DNA of 64,000 nt from Candidatus Sphingomonas phytovorans (GTDB lineage Bacteria; Pseudomonadota; Alphaproteobacteria; Sphingomonadales; Sphingomonadaceae): assembly GCA_029202385.1 (NCBI GenBank), contig CP119314.1:560501-624500 (forward strand), read 5' to 3'. The notes below the pieces were generated by a model. The model saw only the letters and a program-made list of their open reading frames with translations. It did no database searches and had not been told where the DNA came from. Below, piece by piece: positions 53,316 through 62,585 of this stretch (position 1 is the first letter of the stretch; each line of letters opens with the position of its first letter). Made by a program: the position numbers and the translations under genes.

Positions 53316-53959
53316 CGGCGGTCCCGGTCTTCGCCCTGCTTACAGGCAGGGCCCGGTACCTTGCGCGCGGCGAGGCAAGCGCGATCGCGAAATCCCCGGT
53401 CGCCGGGCCGGTGAAGATCGGTTTCCTGGGACTGGAAGGCGACGAGCAGGCCGATCTGAGCGTGCATGGCGGCCCCGACAAGGCGCTGCATCACTATCCG
53501 CATGATCATTATACGCGCTGGGGCGAGGCGAGGGAGAATGAGCCTATACTGGCCGCGCCCGGCGCCTTTGGCGAGAATATCGCGACCCTCGGCCTCACTG
53601 AAGACCAGGTCTGCATCGGCGACCGTTTCCGCCTGGGCGGTGCGCTGATCGAGATCAGCCAGGGCCGCCAGCCCTGCTGGAAACAGGGTGAGCGGCTGCA
53701 ATGGCCGGCGTTGCCCGCGCTGATGGTGAAGGAACGCCGCAGCGGCTGGTACTACCGCGTGATCGAGGAAGGCACGGCCGAGCCGGGCGAGACCCTGGCG
53801 ATGGTGGCGCGGCCCTTGCCCGACTGGACCGTCCGCCGCGTGTTCGGCCTGCTGATCGCGGGCGACCACCGCAAGGATCCAGGGGCGCTGGCCGAGCTGG
53901 CCGATATGGAATTGCTCTATGCCGGCTGGCGTCGCCGTGCCGTCAAATTGATGGCTTGA
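53312..53959 (+). CDS. MOSC-domain protein, YiiM-like
   Basis: A 215-residue MOSC protein, a molybdenum-cofactor-binding fold. It has LSVHGGPDKALHHYPHDHY at residues 48-66 (YiiM-type), GAFGENIAT and the conserved Cys in GRQPCWKQGERLQ, expected to bind the metal. A C-terminal 3-alpha-helical part follows. The start is GTG 53312, in a 4-base overlap with the lipoprotein stop. Relatives such as YiiM reduce N-hydroxylated bases. Confidence 0.85.
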   Translation: MTAVPVFALLTGRARYLARGEASAIAKSPVAGPVKIGFLGLEGDEQADLSVHGGPDKALHHYPHDHYTRWGEARENEPILAAPGAFGENIATLGLTEDQVCIGDRFRLGGALIEISQGRQPCWKQGERLQWPALPALMVKERRSGWYYRVIEEGTAEPGETLAMVARPLPDWTVRRVFGLLIAGDHRKDPGALAELADMELLYAGWRRRAVKLMA

Positions 53960-54044
53960 GCGAATAGCGTCGCCAAGCCCGATTGACTCGCATGCTGCGC
54001 CGCGTCACACCGGGCGTGTCGATGGGGGGCAACTTCCATGGGCA

Positions 54045-54280
54045 CGCGCGGGAGAGACCCCGGACGTGGGACCTTGTCAAAGCAACTGCTTGGCGGGACA
54101 TCCCTGATCCGGGGCGCCGAAGGAGCAACCGCCCCGGAATCTCTCAGGCACACCGGACCGCGCGGGCTATCGACACTCTGGAAAGCGGCTGGCGCGACGT
54201 TCGCCCGGCCCACCGAAGGGGTAAGCCATCCTGCGCAGGCGGGGGGTGAAAGCTCTCAGGTTCCCGTGACAGAGGGGGCG
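54045..54280 (+). promoter_or_regulatory. Tandem glycine riboswitch
   Basis: Two aptamers in tandem precede gcvT. The first has GGGAGAGACC at 54050, GCGCCGAAGGAGCAA around 54115 and GGAATCTCTCAGGCA around 54137. The second starts near 54175 with TCTGGAAAGCGG, has CACCGAAGGGGTAAGCC around 54210, and ends in GGTGAAAGCTCTCAGGTT followed by GACAGAGGGGG. These are the classic conserved boxes. When glycine binds, the downstream cleavage operon is expected to be turned on. It ends about 60 bases before the gcvT start. Confidence 0.95.
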
Positions 54281-54340
54281 GCGAAACCCGGCGCGTCATG
54301 CGCTGCGTAACGCCGTGACACCTTATGACGGAGACCGGCA

Positions 54341-55468
54341 TTGAGCGACACCGAAGGCCCCGAAATCGAGATTCAGACGCTGCCGCTCGACGCGTGGCAC
54401 CGCGCGCGCGACGGCCGCATGGTCGAATTCGCCGGCTATCACATGCCAGTCCAGTATGAAGGCATCATGGCCGAGCATCTGTGGACCCGCGAGTCCGCCG
54501 GCCTGTTCGACGTCAGCCATATGGGCCAGTTGCTGTTCACCGGCGAGGGTGCCGACGCTGCGCTGGAGGCACTGCTGCCGGGCGATATCAAGGGCCTCGG
54601 CACCGCGAGGATGCGCTATTCGCTGCTGCTGGCGGAGAATGGCGGCATCCTCGACGACCTGATGGTCACGCGGCGCGAGGACGGCATCTACATGGTCGTC
54701 AACGGCGCGACCAAATATGACGACATCTCCTATCTCCTCGATCACCTGCCCGAGGACATCACGATCAACATCATGGACGACCAGGCGCTGCTCGCGCTGC
54801 AGGGGCCCAAGGCGGTGGATGTGCTGTCGCGGCTGGTGCCCGGCGTCGAGGCCCTGGTGTTCATGATCGCCGGCGCGTTCGAGTGGAACGGCACGCCGCT
54901 GTGGATCAGCCGTTCGGGCTATACCGGCGAGGACGGGTTCGAGATTTCGGTGCCGGCCGAGGCGGCGGAAGCGCTCGCCGATGCGCTGACCGCCGAGGCC
55001 GAAGTGAAGCCGATCGGGCTGGGCGCGCGGGATTCGCTTCGACTCGAGGCTGGCCTGCCGCTCTACGGCCATGATCTCGATCCCGAAACGACGCCGGTAA
55101 TGGCCGATCTCGGCTTCGCCCTGTCGAAGCGCCGCCGCGAGGAAGGCAATTTCATGGGCGCCGCGCGCATCCTGCTCGAACGTGAGCAAGGCCCGGTCGT
55201 CAAGCGCGTCGGCCTGATTGTAGAAGGGCGCCAGCCGGTGCGCGAGGGCGCGGCGGTGGTCGATACGGACGGGTCCGATGTCGGCAAGGTCACCAGTGGC
55301 GGCTTCGCCCCCAGCTTCGGCGCACCGATCGCCATGGCTTATGTGCCTGCCGCGATGGCCGCCATCGGCACCGTCATCCAGATCACGCAACGCGGCAAGG
55401 TCCATCAGGCGACCGTCACCGCGATGCCGCTAATTCCCCACCGCTACGTCCGTACAGGAGGCAAGTGA
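54341..55468 (+). CDS. gcvT: Glycine cleavage system T protein (aminomethyltransferase)
   Basis: A 375-residue tetrahydrofolate-dependent enzyme that takes the aminomethyl group from GcvH. Typical: [19 protein letters not shown], the [10 protein letters not shown] motif, [14 protein letters not shown] and [20 protein letters not shown] (quoted separately). The start is TTG 54341, with GGAG at 54330-54333. It is the first gene behind the glycine riboswitch and is followed by gcvH with a 2-base gap. Confidence 0.96.
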   Translation: MSDTEGPEIEIQTLPLDAWHRARDGRMVEFAGYHMPVQYEGIMAEHLWTRESAGLFDVSHMGQLLFTGEGADAALEALLPGDIKGLGTARMRYSLLLAENGGILDDLMVTRREDGIYMVVNGATKYDDISYLLDHLPEDITINIMDDQALLALQGPKAVDVLSRLVPGVEALVFMIAGAFEWNGTPLWISRSGYTGEDGFEISVPAEAAEALADALTAEAEVKPIGLGARDSLRLEAGLPLYGHDLDPETTPVMADLGFALSKRRREEGNFMGAARILLEREQGPVVKRVGLIVEGRQPVREGAAVVDTDGSDVGKVTSGGFAPSFGAPIAMAYVPAAMAAIGTVIQITQRGKVHQATVTAMPLIPHRYVRTGGK

Positions 55469-55470
55469 GC

Positions 55471-55842
55471 ATGAGCCGTTATTTCACCGAAGATCATGAA
55501 TGGGTCGATGTCGACGGCGACGTCGGCACCGTGGGCATCAGCACCTACGCCCAGGAACAGCTTGGCGACATCGTGTTCGTCGACGTCCCCGAGAAGGGCA
55601 AGAAGCTGGCCAAGGGCGACGAGGCGGCAGTGGTGGAATCGGTCAAGGCGGCCTCGGACGTTTATTCGCCGGTGTCGGGCAGCGTGATCGAGGGCAATGC
55701 CGAACTCGGCGACAACCCCGGCCTCGTCAACGAGGACCCCGAGACGGAAGGCTGGTTCTTCAAGCTGACGCTCAGCGATCCGGAAGAACTGAAGGGCCTG
55801 ATGGACGAGGCCGCGTACGCCGCTTTCGTCGCCAAGCTTTGA
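55471..55842 (+). CDS. gcvH: Glycine cleavage system H protein
   Basis: A 123-residue lipoyl carrier that shuttles the aminomethyl group between P and T proteins. The lipoyl Lys59 lies in [10 protein letters not shown]. The start is set at ATG 55471 because AGGAGG at 55456-55461 is 9 bases away; GTG 55465 would overlap gcvT but is only 3 bases from that site. Family-typical [10 protein letters not shown] at the start. Complete. Confidence 0.96.
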   Translation: MSRYFTEDHEWVDVDGDVGTVGISTYAQEQLGDIVFVDVPEKGKKLAKGDEAAVVESVKAASDVYSPVSGSVIEGNAELGDNPGLVNEDPETEGWFFKLTLSDPEELKGLMDEAAYAAFVAKL

Positions 55843-55851
55843 ACTGACTTG

Positions 55852-55965
55852 CTCCCCTCCCGCTCGCGGGAGGGGTTGGGGGTGGGCTTGCGCTCTCCTC
55901 CAACGCTTCGCCCGAAATTGATCGGGCGCCCACCCCCGACCCCTCCCGCAGGCGGGAGGGGGGAG
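55852..55965. repeat. Intergenic palindromic repeat inside the gcv operon
   Basis: A 114-bp element with strong hairpins at both ends (CCCTCCCGC with GCGGGAGGG) and long complementary arms GGGGTTGGGGGTGGGC and GCCCACCCCCGACCCC. It lies between gcvH and gcvPA, in a run of genes that otherwise nearly touch. It could lower read-through or stabilise the upstream mRNA. It is related in style to the element at 1451-1560. Confidence 0.75.
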
Positions 55966-55974
55966 ATTGCGTGA

Positions 55975-57333
55975 ATGCGTTACCTGCCTCTTACCGACAC
56001 TGATCGCCAGGCGATGCTCGCCACGATCGGCGCCAAGTCGATCGACGACCTGTTCGTCGATGTTCCCGCGATTGCCCAACTGGATGGCCCGATCCACGGC
56101 TTGCCCGGTCATGCCAGCGAACTGGCGGTCGAACGCCATATGTCGGCGCTGGCTCGCAAGAACCTGGCGGCGGGCGATGCGCCCTTCTTTCTCGGTTGCG
56201 GCGCCTACAGGCATCATGTGCCGGCAAGCGTCGATCACCTGATCCAGCGCGGCGAGTATCTGACGGCATACACGCCCTATCAGCCCGAGATCGCTCAGGG
56301 CACGCTGCAGATGCTGTTCGAGTTCCAGACCCAGGTCGCGCGGCTGCTCGGCACCGACGTGGCCAATGCCTCGATGTATGACGGCTCGACCGCCTGCTGG
56401 GAAGCGATCGGCATGGCGCGGCGGGTGACAAAGCGGGCCAAGGCGATCCTGTCGACCGGGTTGCACCCACACTATGTCTCGGTCGCGAAGACCATGGCGA
56501 AGTTCACCGGCGACGTGCTTGAGACGGGCACGCCGTCGCTGTCGGCCGGGACCGATATCGGCGCGCTGATTGCCGCGATCGATAACGACACCTCCTGCGT
56601 CGTCGTCCAGTATCCCGATATCCTTGGCCGCATCGAGGACCTGTCCGAACTCGCCGCCGCCTGCCACGCGAAGAAAGCGCTGCTGATCGCGGTCGTGACC
56701 GAGCCGGTGGCGCTGGGCGCGATCAGGTCGCCGGGCGAGATGGATGCCGATATCGTCGTCGGCGAGGGCCAGTCGATCGGCGTGGGTCTTCAGTTCGGCG
56801 GTCCCTATGTCGGGCTGTTCGGCTGCAAGGAAAAATACCTTCGGCAGATGCCCGGCCGGCTCTGCGGCGAGACGCTTGACGCCGATGGGCGCCGCGGCTT
56901 CGTGCTGACGCTGTCGACCCGCGAGCAGCATATCCGCCGCGAAAAGGCGACGTCGAACATCTGCACCAATTCCGGCCTGTGCGCGCTCGCCTTTTCGATT
57001 CACATGACCCTGCTTGGCGAGGCCGGATTGCGGGCGCTGGCCGAGACCAACCATGCCGGCGCGGTCGTCGCGGCGGAGCGGCTGGCGCAGGTGCCCGGCG
57101 TCGAGCTGGTCAACACCGCCTTCTTCAACGAATTCACCCTCAAGCTGCCGGTCGAGGCCCGCCCCGTGGTCCGTACGCTGGCCGATCGTGGCATCCTGGC
57201 CGGCGTATCGCTCGGGCGGCTCTATCCCGGCGAGGCGGCGCTTGCGAATGGCCTGGTCGTCGCCGTGACCGAGACGACCACCATGGAGGATGTCGAGACA
57301 CTTGCCTCCGCGCTTCAGGAGGTGCTGGCATGA
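55975..57333 (+). CDS. gcvPA: Glycine dehydrogenase (decarboxylating) subunit 1
   Basis: A 452-residue N-terminal half of the split glycine decarboxylase. Visible are [47 protein letters not shown] and [14 protein letters not shown], all typical. It pairs with subunit 2 to release CO2 from glycine and load GcvH. The ATG follows a short GGGAG site 10 bases away. Its stop overlaps the gcvPB start (ATGA). Confidence 0.96.
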   Translation: MRYLPLTDTDRQAMLATIGAKSIDDLFVDVPAIAQLDGPIHGLPGHASELAVERHMSALARKNLAAGDAPFFLGCGAYRHHVPASVDHLIQRGEYLTAYTPYQPEIAQGTLQMLFEFQTQVARLLGTDVANASMYDGSTACWEAIGMARRVTKRAKAILSTGLHPHYVSVAKTMAKFTGDVLETGTPSLSAGTDIGALIAAIDNDTSCVVVQYPDILGRIEDLSELAAACHAKKALLIAVVTEPVALGAIRSPGEMDADIVVGEGQSIGVGLQFGGPYVGLFGCKEKYLRQMPGRLCGETLDADGRRGFVLTLSTREQHIRREKATSNICTNSGLCALAFSIHMTLLGEAGLRALAETNHAGAVVAAERLAQVPGVELVNTAFFNEFTLKLPVEARPVVRTLADRGILAGVSLGRLYPGEAALANGLVVAVTETTTMEDVETLASALQEVLA

Positions 57334-58913
57334 CGATCAACGCAAGCGGCTGGCGCCCGGAGCGCCCCGAGGCTGGCACCACGACGGCGTCGGCCTTCAC
57401 CGGCAACACCTTTACCGGAAATAGGGCGCTGATGCTTGAAGAGGCGCTGATCTTCGAGATCGGGTCGACCGAGACCACCGGTGTCGAGGTCGCCGCACCA
57501 GCCAGGGTCGCTTCCCGCCTCGGCAGCCTGGACCGGTCCGCGCCGATCGGGCTTCCGGGCCTGTCCGAGCCCGAGGCGGTGCGCCATTACACGCGCCTGT
57601 CGCGCCAGAATTATGCGATCGATCTCGGCCTGTTCCCGCTGGGATCGTGCACGATGAAGCACAACCCGCGCCTCAACGAGAAGATGGCGCGGCTGCCCGG
57701 TTTCGCCGACATCCACCCGCTTGCGCCGGTCGATACGGTGCAGGGCGCGCTCGAGGTGATCCACCAGCTCGCGCACTGGCTGGTCACGCTCACCGGCATG
57801 CATTCGGTGGCGATGAGCCCCAAGGCGGGCGCGCATGGCGAACTGTGCGGCATCCTCGCGATCCGCGCCGCGCTCGAAGCGCGTGGCGAGGGGCACCGCA
57901 AGGTGATCCTCGTGCCGGAGAGCGCGCACGGCACCAACCCCGCGACGGCCGCCTTTGCCGGCTATTCGGTCGAGGATATCCCCGCGACGAGCGAAGGCCG
58001 GGTCGACCTGGCCGCGCTGACCGCGCGACTCGGGCCTGACGTGGCCGGGGTGATGATCACCAACCCCAATACCTGCGGCCTGTTCGAGCGCGATATGCGC
58101 GCGATCTCCGATGCGGTGCATGCGGCGGGTGGTCTCGTCTATTGCGACGGCGCGAACTTCAATGCGATCGTCGGGCGTGTCCGTCCGGGCGATCTCGGCA
58201 TCGATGCGATGCACATCAACCTGCACAAGACCTTCTCCACCCCGCACGGTGGCGGTGGACCGGGTTCGGGCCCGGTGGTGTTCTCCGAAGCACTGGCGCC
58301 ATACGCGCCATTGCCCTTCGTCGAACAGACGGCCGACGGTTTCCGCCTCGTCGAGGAAGAGACCGCCGAGGAACATCATGCCGGCAGCTTCGGCCGCATG
58401 GTCGCCTTCCAGGGCCAGATGGGCATGTTCACGCGTGCCCTCACCTACATCCTCAGCCATGGCGCTGACGGCCTGCGCCAGGTTGCCGAGGATGCGGTGC
58501 TCAACGCCAATTATGTCCTGCGCTCGCTCGACGACACGCTCGATGCGCCGTTCGGCGCGTCGGGGCCGTGCATGCATGAGGCGCTGTTCTCCGATTCGAA
58601 CCTGGCGGAGGGTTTCTCGACGATCGATGTCGCCAAGGGGCTGATCGACGAGGGCTATCATCCGATGACGATGTATTTCCCGCTCGTCGTACACGGCGCG
58701 ATGCTGGTCGAGCCGACCGAGACGGAAAGCAAGGCGGCGCTCGACCAGTTCATCGGCGCGCTGCGCTCGGTGGCGGAGCGGGCCAAGGCGGGTGACGTCG
58801 CACTGAAATCCGCGCCGCATTTCGCGCCGCGCAGCCGGCTCGACGAAACGCTGGCCGCACGTAAGCCGGTGCTGGTGTGGAAGGATCCGGCGGTCCCGCT
58901 GGCAGCGGAATAA
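57330..58913 (+). CDS. gcvPB: Glycine dehydrogenase (decarboxylating) subunit 2
   Basis: A 527-residue C-terminal half of the split enzyme, which carries the PLP Lys300 in [44 protein letters not shown] and [10 protein letters not shown] are other signatures. AGGAGG lies before the ATG, which overlaps the gcvPA stop. Last gene of the glycine-responsive operon. About 20 residues of N-terminal sequence before the conserved start are variable. Confidence 0.96.
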   Translation: MTINASGWRPERPEAGTTTASAFTGNTFTGNRALMLEEALIFEIGSTETTGVEVAAPARVASRLGSLDRSAPIGLPGLSEPEAVRHYTRLSRQNYAIDLGLFPLGSCTMKHNPRLNEKMARLPGFADIHPLAPVDTVQGALEVIHQLAHWLVTLTGMHSVAMSPKAGAHGELCGILAIRAALEARGEGHRKVILVPESAHGTNPATAAFAGYSVEDIPATSEGRVDLAALTARLGPDVAGVMITNPNTCGLFERDMRAISDAVHAAGGLVYCDGANFNAIVGRVRPGDLGIDAMHINLHKTFSTPHGGGGPGSGPVVFSEALAPYAPLPFVEQTADGFRLVEEETAEEHHAGSFGRMVAFQGQMGMFTRALTYILSHGADGLRQVAEDAVLNANYVLRSLDDTLDAPFGASGPCMHEALFSDSNLAEGFSTIDVAKGLIDEGYHPMTMYFPLVVHGAMLVEPTETESKAALDQFIGALRSVAERAKAGDVALKSAPHFAPRSRLDETLAARKPVLVWKDPAVPLAAE

Positions 58914-58928
58914 GGGAAGGGCGGCCGG

Positions 58929-58968
58929 GGCCGGGCAGGTGCAATGCGCTCTGGCCCGGCCGGTTCCT
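58929..58968 (+). terminator. Probable terminator after gcvPB
   Basis: GGCCGGGC at 58929-58936 and GCCCGGCC at 58954-58961 form a perfect 8-bp stem with a 17-base loop, followed by GGTTCCTT. It begins 15 bases after the gcvPB stop. Confidence 0.5.
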
Positions 58969-59080
58969 TGCCGGTATGAACGAGTCGAGCGGCACGCGAT
59001 CACGAACCCGCCATCGTGGCGGCGCGTTGGTGCGGGTCGCTGACGCGACGCGACAGGGATCAATCGGGGGATAGAAGCCG

Positions 59081-59596
59081 ATGCAGGTTCATACCGGTCA
59101 GCCGCAGGGCTGGCTCCAATATGCGATCCCGACCGCGATCTTTCTTCTTGTCTTCGCCCTTCGCGCGCGACGCCTGACTCAGCTTCGGCCGCTTCGGATC
59201 GAGCGGCTCTGGATATTCCCCACGATCTACCTGCTCGTCTGCGCCTGGATGCTGGTGCAGTTCCCGCCGACACCCGCCGGATGGGGACTGTGCGCGCTCG
59301 GACTGGCGGTTGGCGCCGCGCTCGGGTGGCAGCGCGGCAAGACGATGCAGATCACGGTGGATCCCGAGACGCATCAGTTGAACCAGAAGGCATCGCTGGC
59401 CGGAATCGCCTTCCTTTTTGCGATCGTGGGCCTGCGTGTTGCGGCCCGGGCCGGAAGCAGTGCGCTGCACCTGAACGTCGCGATGCTGACTGATATCCTC
59501 GTGGTCCTCGCGCTCGGCCTGTTCGCGGTCCAGCGGGTGGAGATGTATCTGCGCGCGAAGCGTCTGCTTGACGGGGCGCGTGCGGCGAGGGCCTAG
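59081..59596 (+). CDS. CcdC/DUF1453-like membrane protein
   Basis: A 171-residue membrane protein with four to five helices (about 13-28, 45-62, 65-82, 102-120 and 128-150). The QITVDPETHQLNQKAS stretch after the third helix agrees with the CcdC/DUF1453 family, where a DP motif is found at this place. That family has been linked to cytochrome-c maturation in Bacillus, but its role elsewhere is not known. Its end overlaps the convergent methyltransferase gene by 4 bases. Confidence 0.65.
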   Translation: MQVHTGQPQGWLQYAIPTAIFLLVFALRARRLTQLRPLRIERLWIFPTIYLLVCAWMLVQFPPTPAGWGLCALGLAVGAALGWQRGKTMQITVDPETHQLNQKASLAGIAFLFAIVGLRVAARAGSSALHLNVAMLTDILVVLALGLFAVQRVEMYLRAKRLLDGARAARA

Positions 59597-60060
59597 AACC
59601 AGCGGGGAACGCTCTTCTTGTAGGCGGCATAGTCCTCGCCGAACTTGCCCAGCAGATAGCGTTCCTCCCGCGCGATCACCTGGATGCGGATGATGAGGAT
59701 CACCAACGGTAGCAGCAGGAGCGCGGTGAAGCTGTTGAAGACGATGGCAAGGCCGGCATGGATCGATGCCATGCCGAGATACATCGGGTTGCGCGTGAAG
59801 CGATAGATTCCGGTCGTCACCAGGCTGCTCGAAGAACGCCAGGGCTTCGGGTCGGTGTGGGCGCGGCGGAACCGTTCAGTGCCCGAAAGAATCACCAGTG
59901 CGCCCAGGACAACGAACACCCCGCCCGTCACGATGGAAATCATGCCGACCGGACCCAGTCTGCCCGTAAACCCAGTCCAGGCGAAGCCGATCAGCAACGT
60001 GCCGAGATAGATCAAGGGCGGCGGAAAGCCGACCTTCGCGCTGTCCTGATCAACTTGCAT
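59593..60060 (-). CDS. Isoprenylcysteine-carboxyl-methyltransferase-like membrane methyltransferase
   Basis: A 155-residue membrane protein with about four helices. The C-terminal signature TGIYRFTRNPMYLGM and REERYLLGKFGEDYAAYKK are typical of the ICMT/PEMT-like methyltransferases, which use S-adenosylmethionine. The start is ATG 60060, with GGGAG upstream; the open frame goes on upstream without family support. Substrate is unknown, perhaps a lipid or small molecule. Confidence 0.85.
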   Translation of the reverse strand: MQVDQDSAKVGFPPPLIYLGTLLIGFAWTGFTGRLGPVGMISIVTGGVFVVLGALVILSGTERFRRAHTDPKPWRSSSSLVTTGIYRFTRNPMYLGMASIHAGLAIVFNSFTALLLLPLVILIIRIQVIAREERYLLGKFGEDYAAYKKSVPRWF

Positions 60061-60115
60061 TGCCCACTCCCGGTCGTGCCCGGCCATCATGCAGGGACGG
60101 GCGGGGAAGGCAAGG

Positions 60116-61012
60116 CTAGACGATCGCCTGCTCGGTCTCCGTGCGCCGCCGGACATGCTCGCGCCACACGATGTACAGGCCGCTGCCGATGACGATCGGC
60201 GCACCGATCCAGGTCGGGAGGCCGGGCAGGGCGCCGAACAGCAGCCAGCCATAGAGCGTTGCCCAGAGCAGCGAGGAATAGTCCATCGGCACCACGATCG
60301 AGACCGGCCCGAGCTTGAGCGCCGAGGTCAGCGCGATCTGCCCGAGATTGCCGGCCACGCCGATGCTGATCAACAGCAGCCAGACATGGAGCGAATGGGA
60401 CTGGTGATCGAAGGCGTAAACGACGGCGAGGGGCACCGTTGAGAGTGTCGCGAACCAGAAGACGGTGGTGTACGGACTTTCGGTCCGTCCGATCCGGCGT
60501 AGCTGGATCGAGACGACGGCGGTAAGGAAGCCGGCGGCCAGCCCGGCGACCGTACCCCATAAAGCGAAATGTCCGCTGCCCGGACGGGCGACGATCAGCA
60601 CGCCGATGAAACCCGCCACGACGGCGAGCCAGCGGTGCCAGCCGGTCGGCTCGCCCAGCACCAGCGCGCCCAGGATCGTGGCGAAGATCGGCACGGTGAA
60701 CTGAAGCGTGGTCGATTCGGCGAGCGGGAGCAGCGTCACCGCGCTGAACAGGCAGGTCATGCTGGTCAGCCCGACCACGGCGCGCATGACATGGGCGTGG
60801 AGCTGGCCGGTACGGATCGTGGCCAGGCCGGGGCCAATGGCGATCACCGTCGCCACCAGCGGAACGCCCACCGCCTGACGAAAGAACAGAATCTCCGCCA
60901 GATGCGCGCCGCCCATCTCGGCCAGCTTGATCAGCGCCGCCATGGTGGCGAGACACACGACCGACACGAGGCGCAGGGCGATGGCGGGGAAGATGCGGTC
61001 TGCGCTCATCAT
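60116..61012 (-). CDS. DMT-superfamily EamA transporter
   Basis: A 298-residue inner-membrane protein with ten helices as two EamA repeats (about residues 10-140 and 150-285). Each has the usual PLAESTTLQFTVPIF and GPVSIVVPMDYSSLLW-like ends. It is a likely exporter or importer of a small metabolite. The start is ATG 61012 or ATG 61009, which follow a weak GGGA site. It is in line with the methyltransferase gene, with 55 bases between. Confidence 0.88.
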   Translation of the reverse strand: MMSADRIFPAIALRLVSVVCLATMAALIKLAEMGGAHLAEILFFRQAVGVPLVATVIAIGPGLATIRTGQLHAHVMRAVVGLTSMTCLFSAVTLLPLAESTTLQFTVPIFATILGALVLGEPTGWHRWLAVVAGFIGVLIVARPGSGHFALWGTVAGLAAGFLTAVVSIQLRRIGRTESPYTTVFWFATLSTVPLAVVYAFDHQSHSLHVWLLLISIGVAGNLGQIALTSALKLGPVSIVVPMDYSSLLWATLYGWLLFGALPGLPTWIGAPIVIGSGLYIVWREHVRRRTETEQAIV

Positions 61013-61245
61013 TCCCGTCGTTTCGACATCCCTCTCGCCGCAATGTGCATGAGCGAGTCCATGCGGGACCATGTGCGGAGGAACAAGTCCGGACTGCGCG
61101 GGTATCCGGCGGCCGCGTGGACATGTGTCGTGCGGTGATGCCACCCCTCGCCCAGCATGACAGGAAGCGAACACCCGGCTTAACCTTTGTTAACTTGCTC
61201 GCGGTTCCGGGGAGCCTAGGAATCGGTCCGGGAGACAGGTGAGAT

Positions 61246-62019
61246 ATGAAGTCAACTGGAAGCGATCGACCGGACGGGTTGCAAGATGATCGCAAGATGC
61301 CACCAGCATTACTTTCTCAGCGATCCAACTCGTTCGGCTTCGAGCAGCTGCATTTTTTGTTCAAGGCCTTGGGTGGTGGATTGTGGGACTATGACATCGA
61401 TACGGATACCCTCATCTGCAACGACCGGTGGTATGAAATACTTGGGCTCGACCCACGCGATGTCGACATTGGTTCGATCCCCGATTTCAAACCCCATATC
61501 CATCCCGACGACGTGGTGGTCGCGACCGAAGTCGATCCTGAAATCGTTGCAATGCTGATCACAAACGACGAACCCTATCATGTCGAGTTTCGGATCGTTC
61601 GGCCCGGTGGCGAAATCCGGTGGCTCAGATCGGTGGCGAGCGTCATCCGCGATGACGATACGCAGCATCTGCGCGCGGTGGGATGCATCACCGACATAAC
61701 CGAATTCCGGGCCGGTGACCGCGCAGCGCCGATTTTCGGCGTGGAAGTGTCATCCGATCTGACCGACCCGGTGGATTCGCCGGAAAGGGTGGCTGAAGAT
61801 ATCCATGCGGATGCGGAAGAAGGCGAAGGCTCCCTGAGCGAGCGGGAGCGGGAGTGTCTTTTGTGGGTGAGTGTTGGCAAGACGGCGCAGGAGACAGCGA
61901 CCATCATCGGGCGAAGCCGCCGCACCGTGGAATTCCACCTGAACAACGCAGTCCGCAAGCTCCAGGCTTCGAACAAGGTACATGCCACCGCCATCGCCAT
62001 CCGCAGGGGGCTGCTGTAA
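61246..62019 (+). CDS. PAS-domain LuxR-type transcriptional regulator
   Basis: A 257-residue regulator. A PAS domain fills residues about 35-155 (GLWDYDIDTDTLICNDRWYE; PYHVEFRIVRPGGEIRWLRS, quoted in parts), a PAC-like end VGCITDITEF follows, and a LuxR helix-turn-helix is at residues about 195-257 (LSERERECLLW; GRSRRTVEFHLNNAVRKL). GGAGACAGG precedes the ATG. The domain order and the C-terminal type match autoinducer-like regulators, but the PAS domain points to another signal, perhaps redox or a small ligand. No cognate target is apparent. Confidence 0.88.
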   Translation: MKSTGSDRPDGLQDDRKMPPALLSQRSNSFGFEQLHFLFKALGGGLWDYDIDTDTLICNDRWYEILGLDPRDVDIGSIPDFKPHIHPDDVVVATEVDPEIVAMLITNDEPYHVEFRIVRPGGEIRWLRSVASVIRDDDTQHLRAVGCITDITEFRAGDRAAPIFGVEVSSDLTDPVDSPERVAEDIHADAEEGEGSLSERERECLLWVSVGKTAQETATIIGRSRRTVEFHLNNAVRKLQASNKVHATAIAIRRGLL

Positions 62020-62114
62020 CCGCGCCGTCAAAGACAGAGGGCCCGGTAATTTTACGAGTTACGGGTGTCCGTCGAACGACATAACCAGGGGTACCGGCTC
62101 AGAAAGTATGCACC

Positions 62115-62495
62115 ATGATGAGACTGCATTGCCCCCCGGAAGCCTGCCGCGAAGCCGATGAGCTGGTGGCGGAACATGGCCATCGCGCCACGCAGATTCT
62201 GGTCGATCGCGCGATTGCGCTGATCAGGGGTGGCGGGTCCGAAGAGGAATTGCGCGAGATGGAGATACTGATCTCCGCGGCAACCTCGCGACTGAATGCG
62301 CTCACGATCCATCATGATGAAACACGGTCCGGCGTCGACGGGGCGGCGCCCTCGCTGGCGAAGCTCGAGGAGTTGATCACCCAGGCCTTGTGCATGGCGG
62401 ATTCGCTTGGCCAGAGCATGGCGGCAATCGCCCTCAACGAAGCGCTCATCCGCGTCTCGGGAATGGGCATGGCACCGCCGTTCAAGGGCGGATGA
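62115..62495 (+). CDS. Hypothetical helical protein
   Basis: A 126-residue soluble protein, predicted mostly helical, with CPPEACREADELVAEHGHRA and GSEEELREMEILISAATSRL (quoted as fragments). It has no signal peptide, membrane helix or recognised domain. It follows the PAS-LuxR regulator by 95 bases on the same strand and could be in the same unit or be a target of it. Two adjacent ATGs (62115, 62118) are possible starts. Low-confidence assignment of any role. Confidence 0.6.
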   Translation: MMRLHCPPEACREADELVAEHGHRATQILVDRAIALIRGGGSEEELREMEILISAATSRLNALTIHHDETRSGVDGAAPSLAKLEELITQALCMADSLGQSMAAIALNEALIRVSGMGMAPPFKGG

Positions 62496-62585
62496 ACTGG
62501 CGCGGGTGAGGTGGGCCGCCGCAAGACGGCACGCTACAGCAAGTCCGGGGTGACGAACTGGTCCCGAGCCGCTATCCGCCCGTCC

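Noticed and set aside
58977..59075. 32-codon frame after gcvPB
   Set aside because: It is short and Arg-rich with no recognisable feature, next to a hairpin; nothing beyond an open frame supports it.
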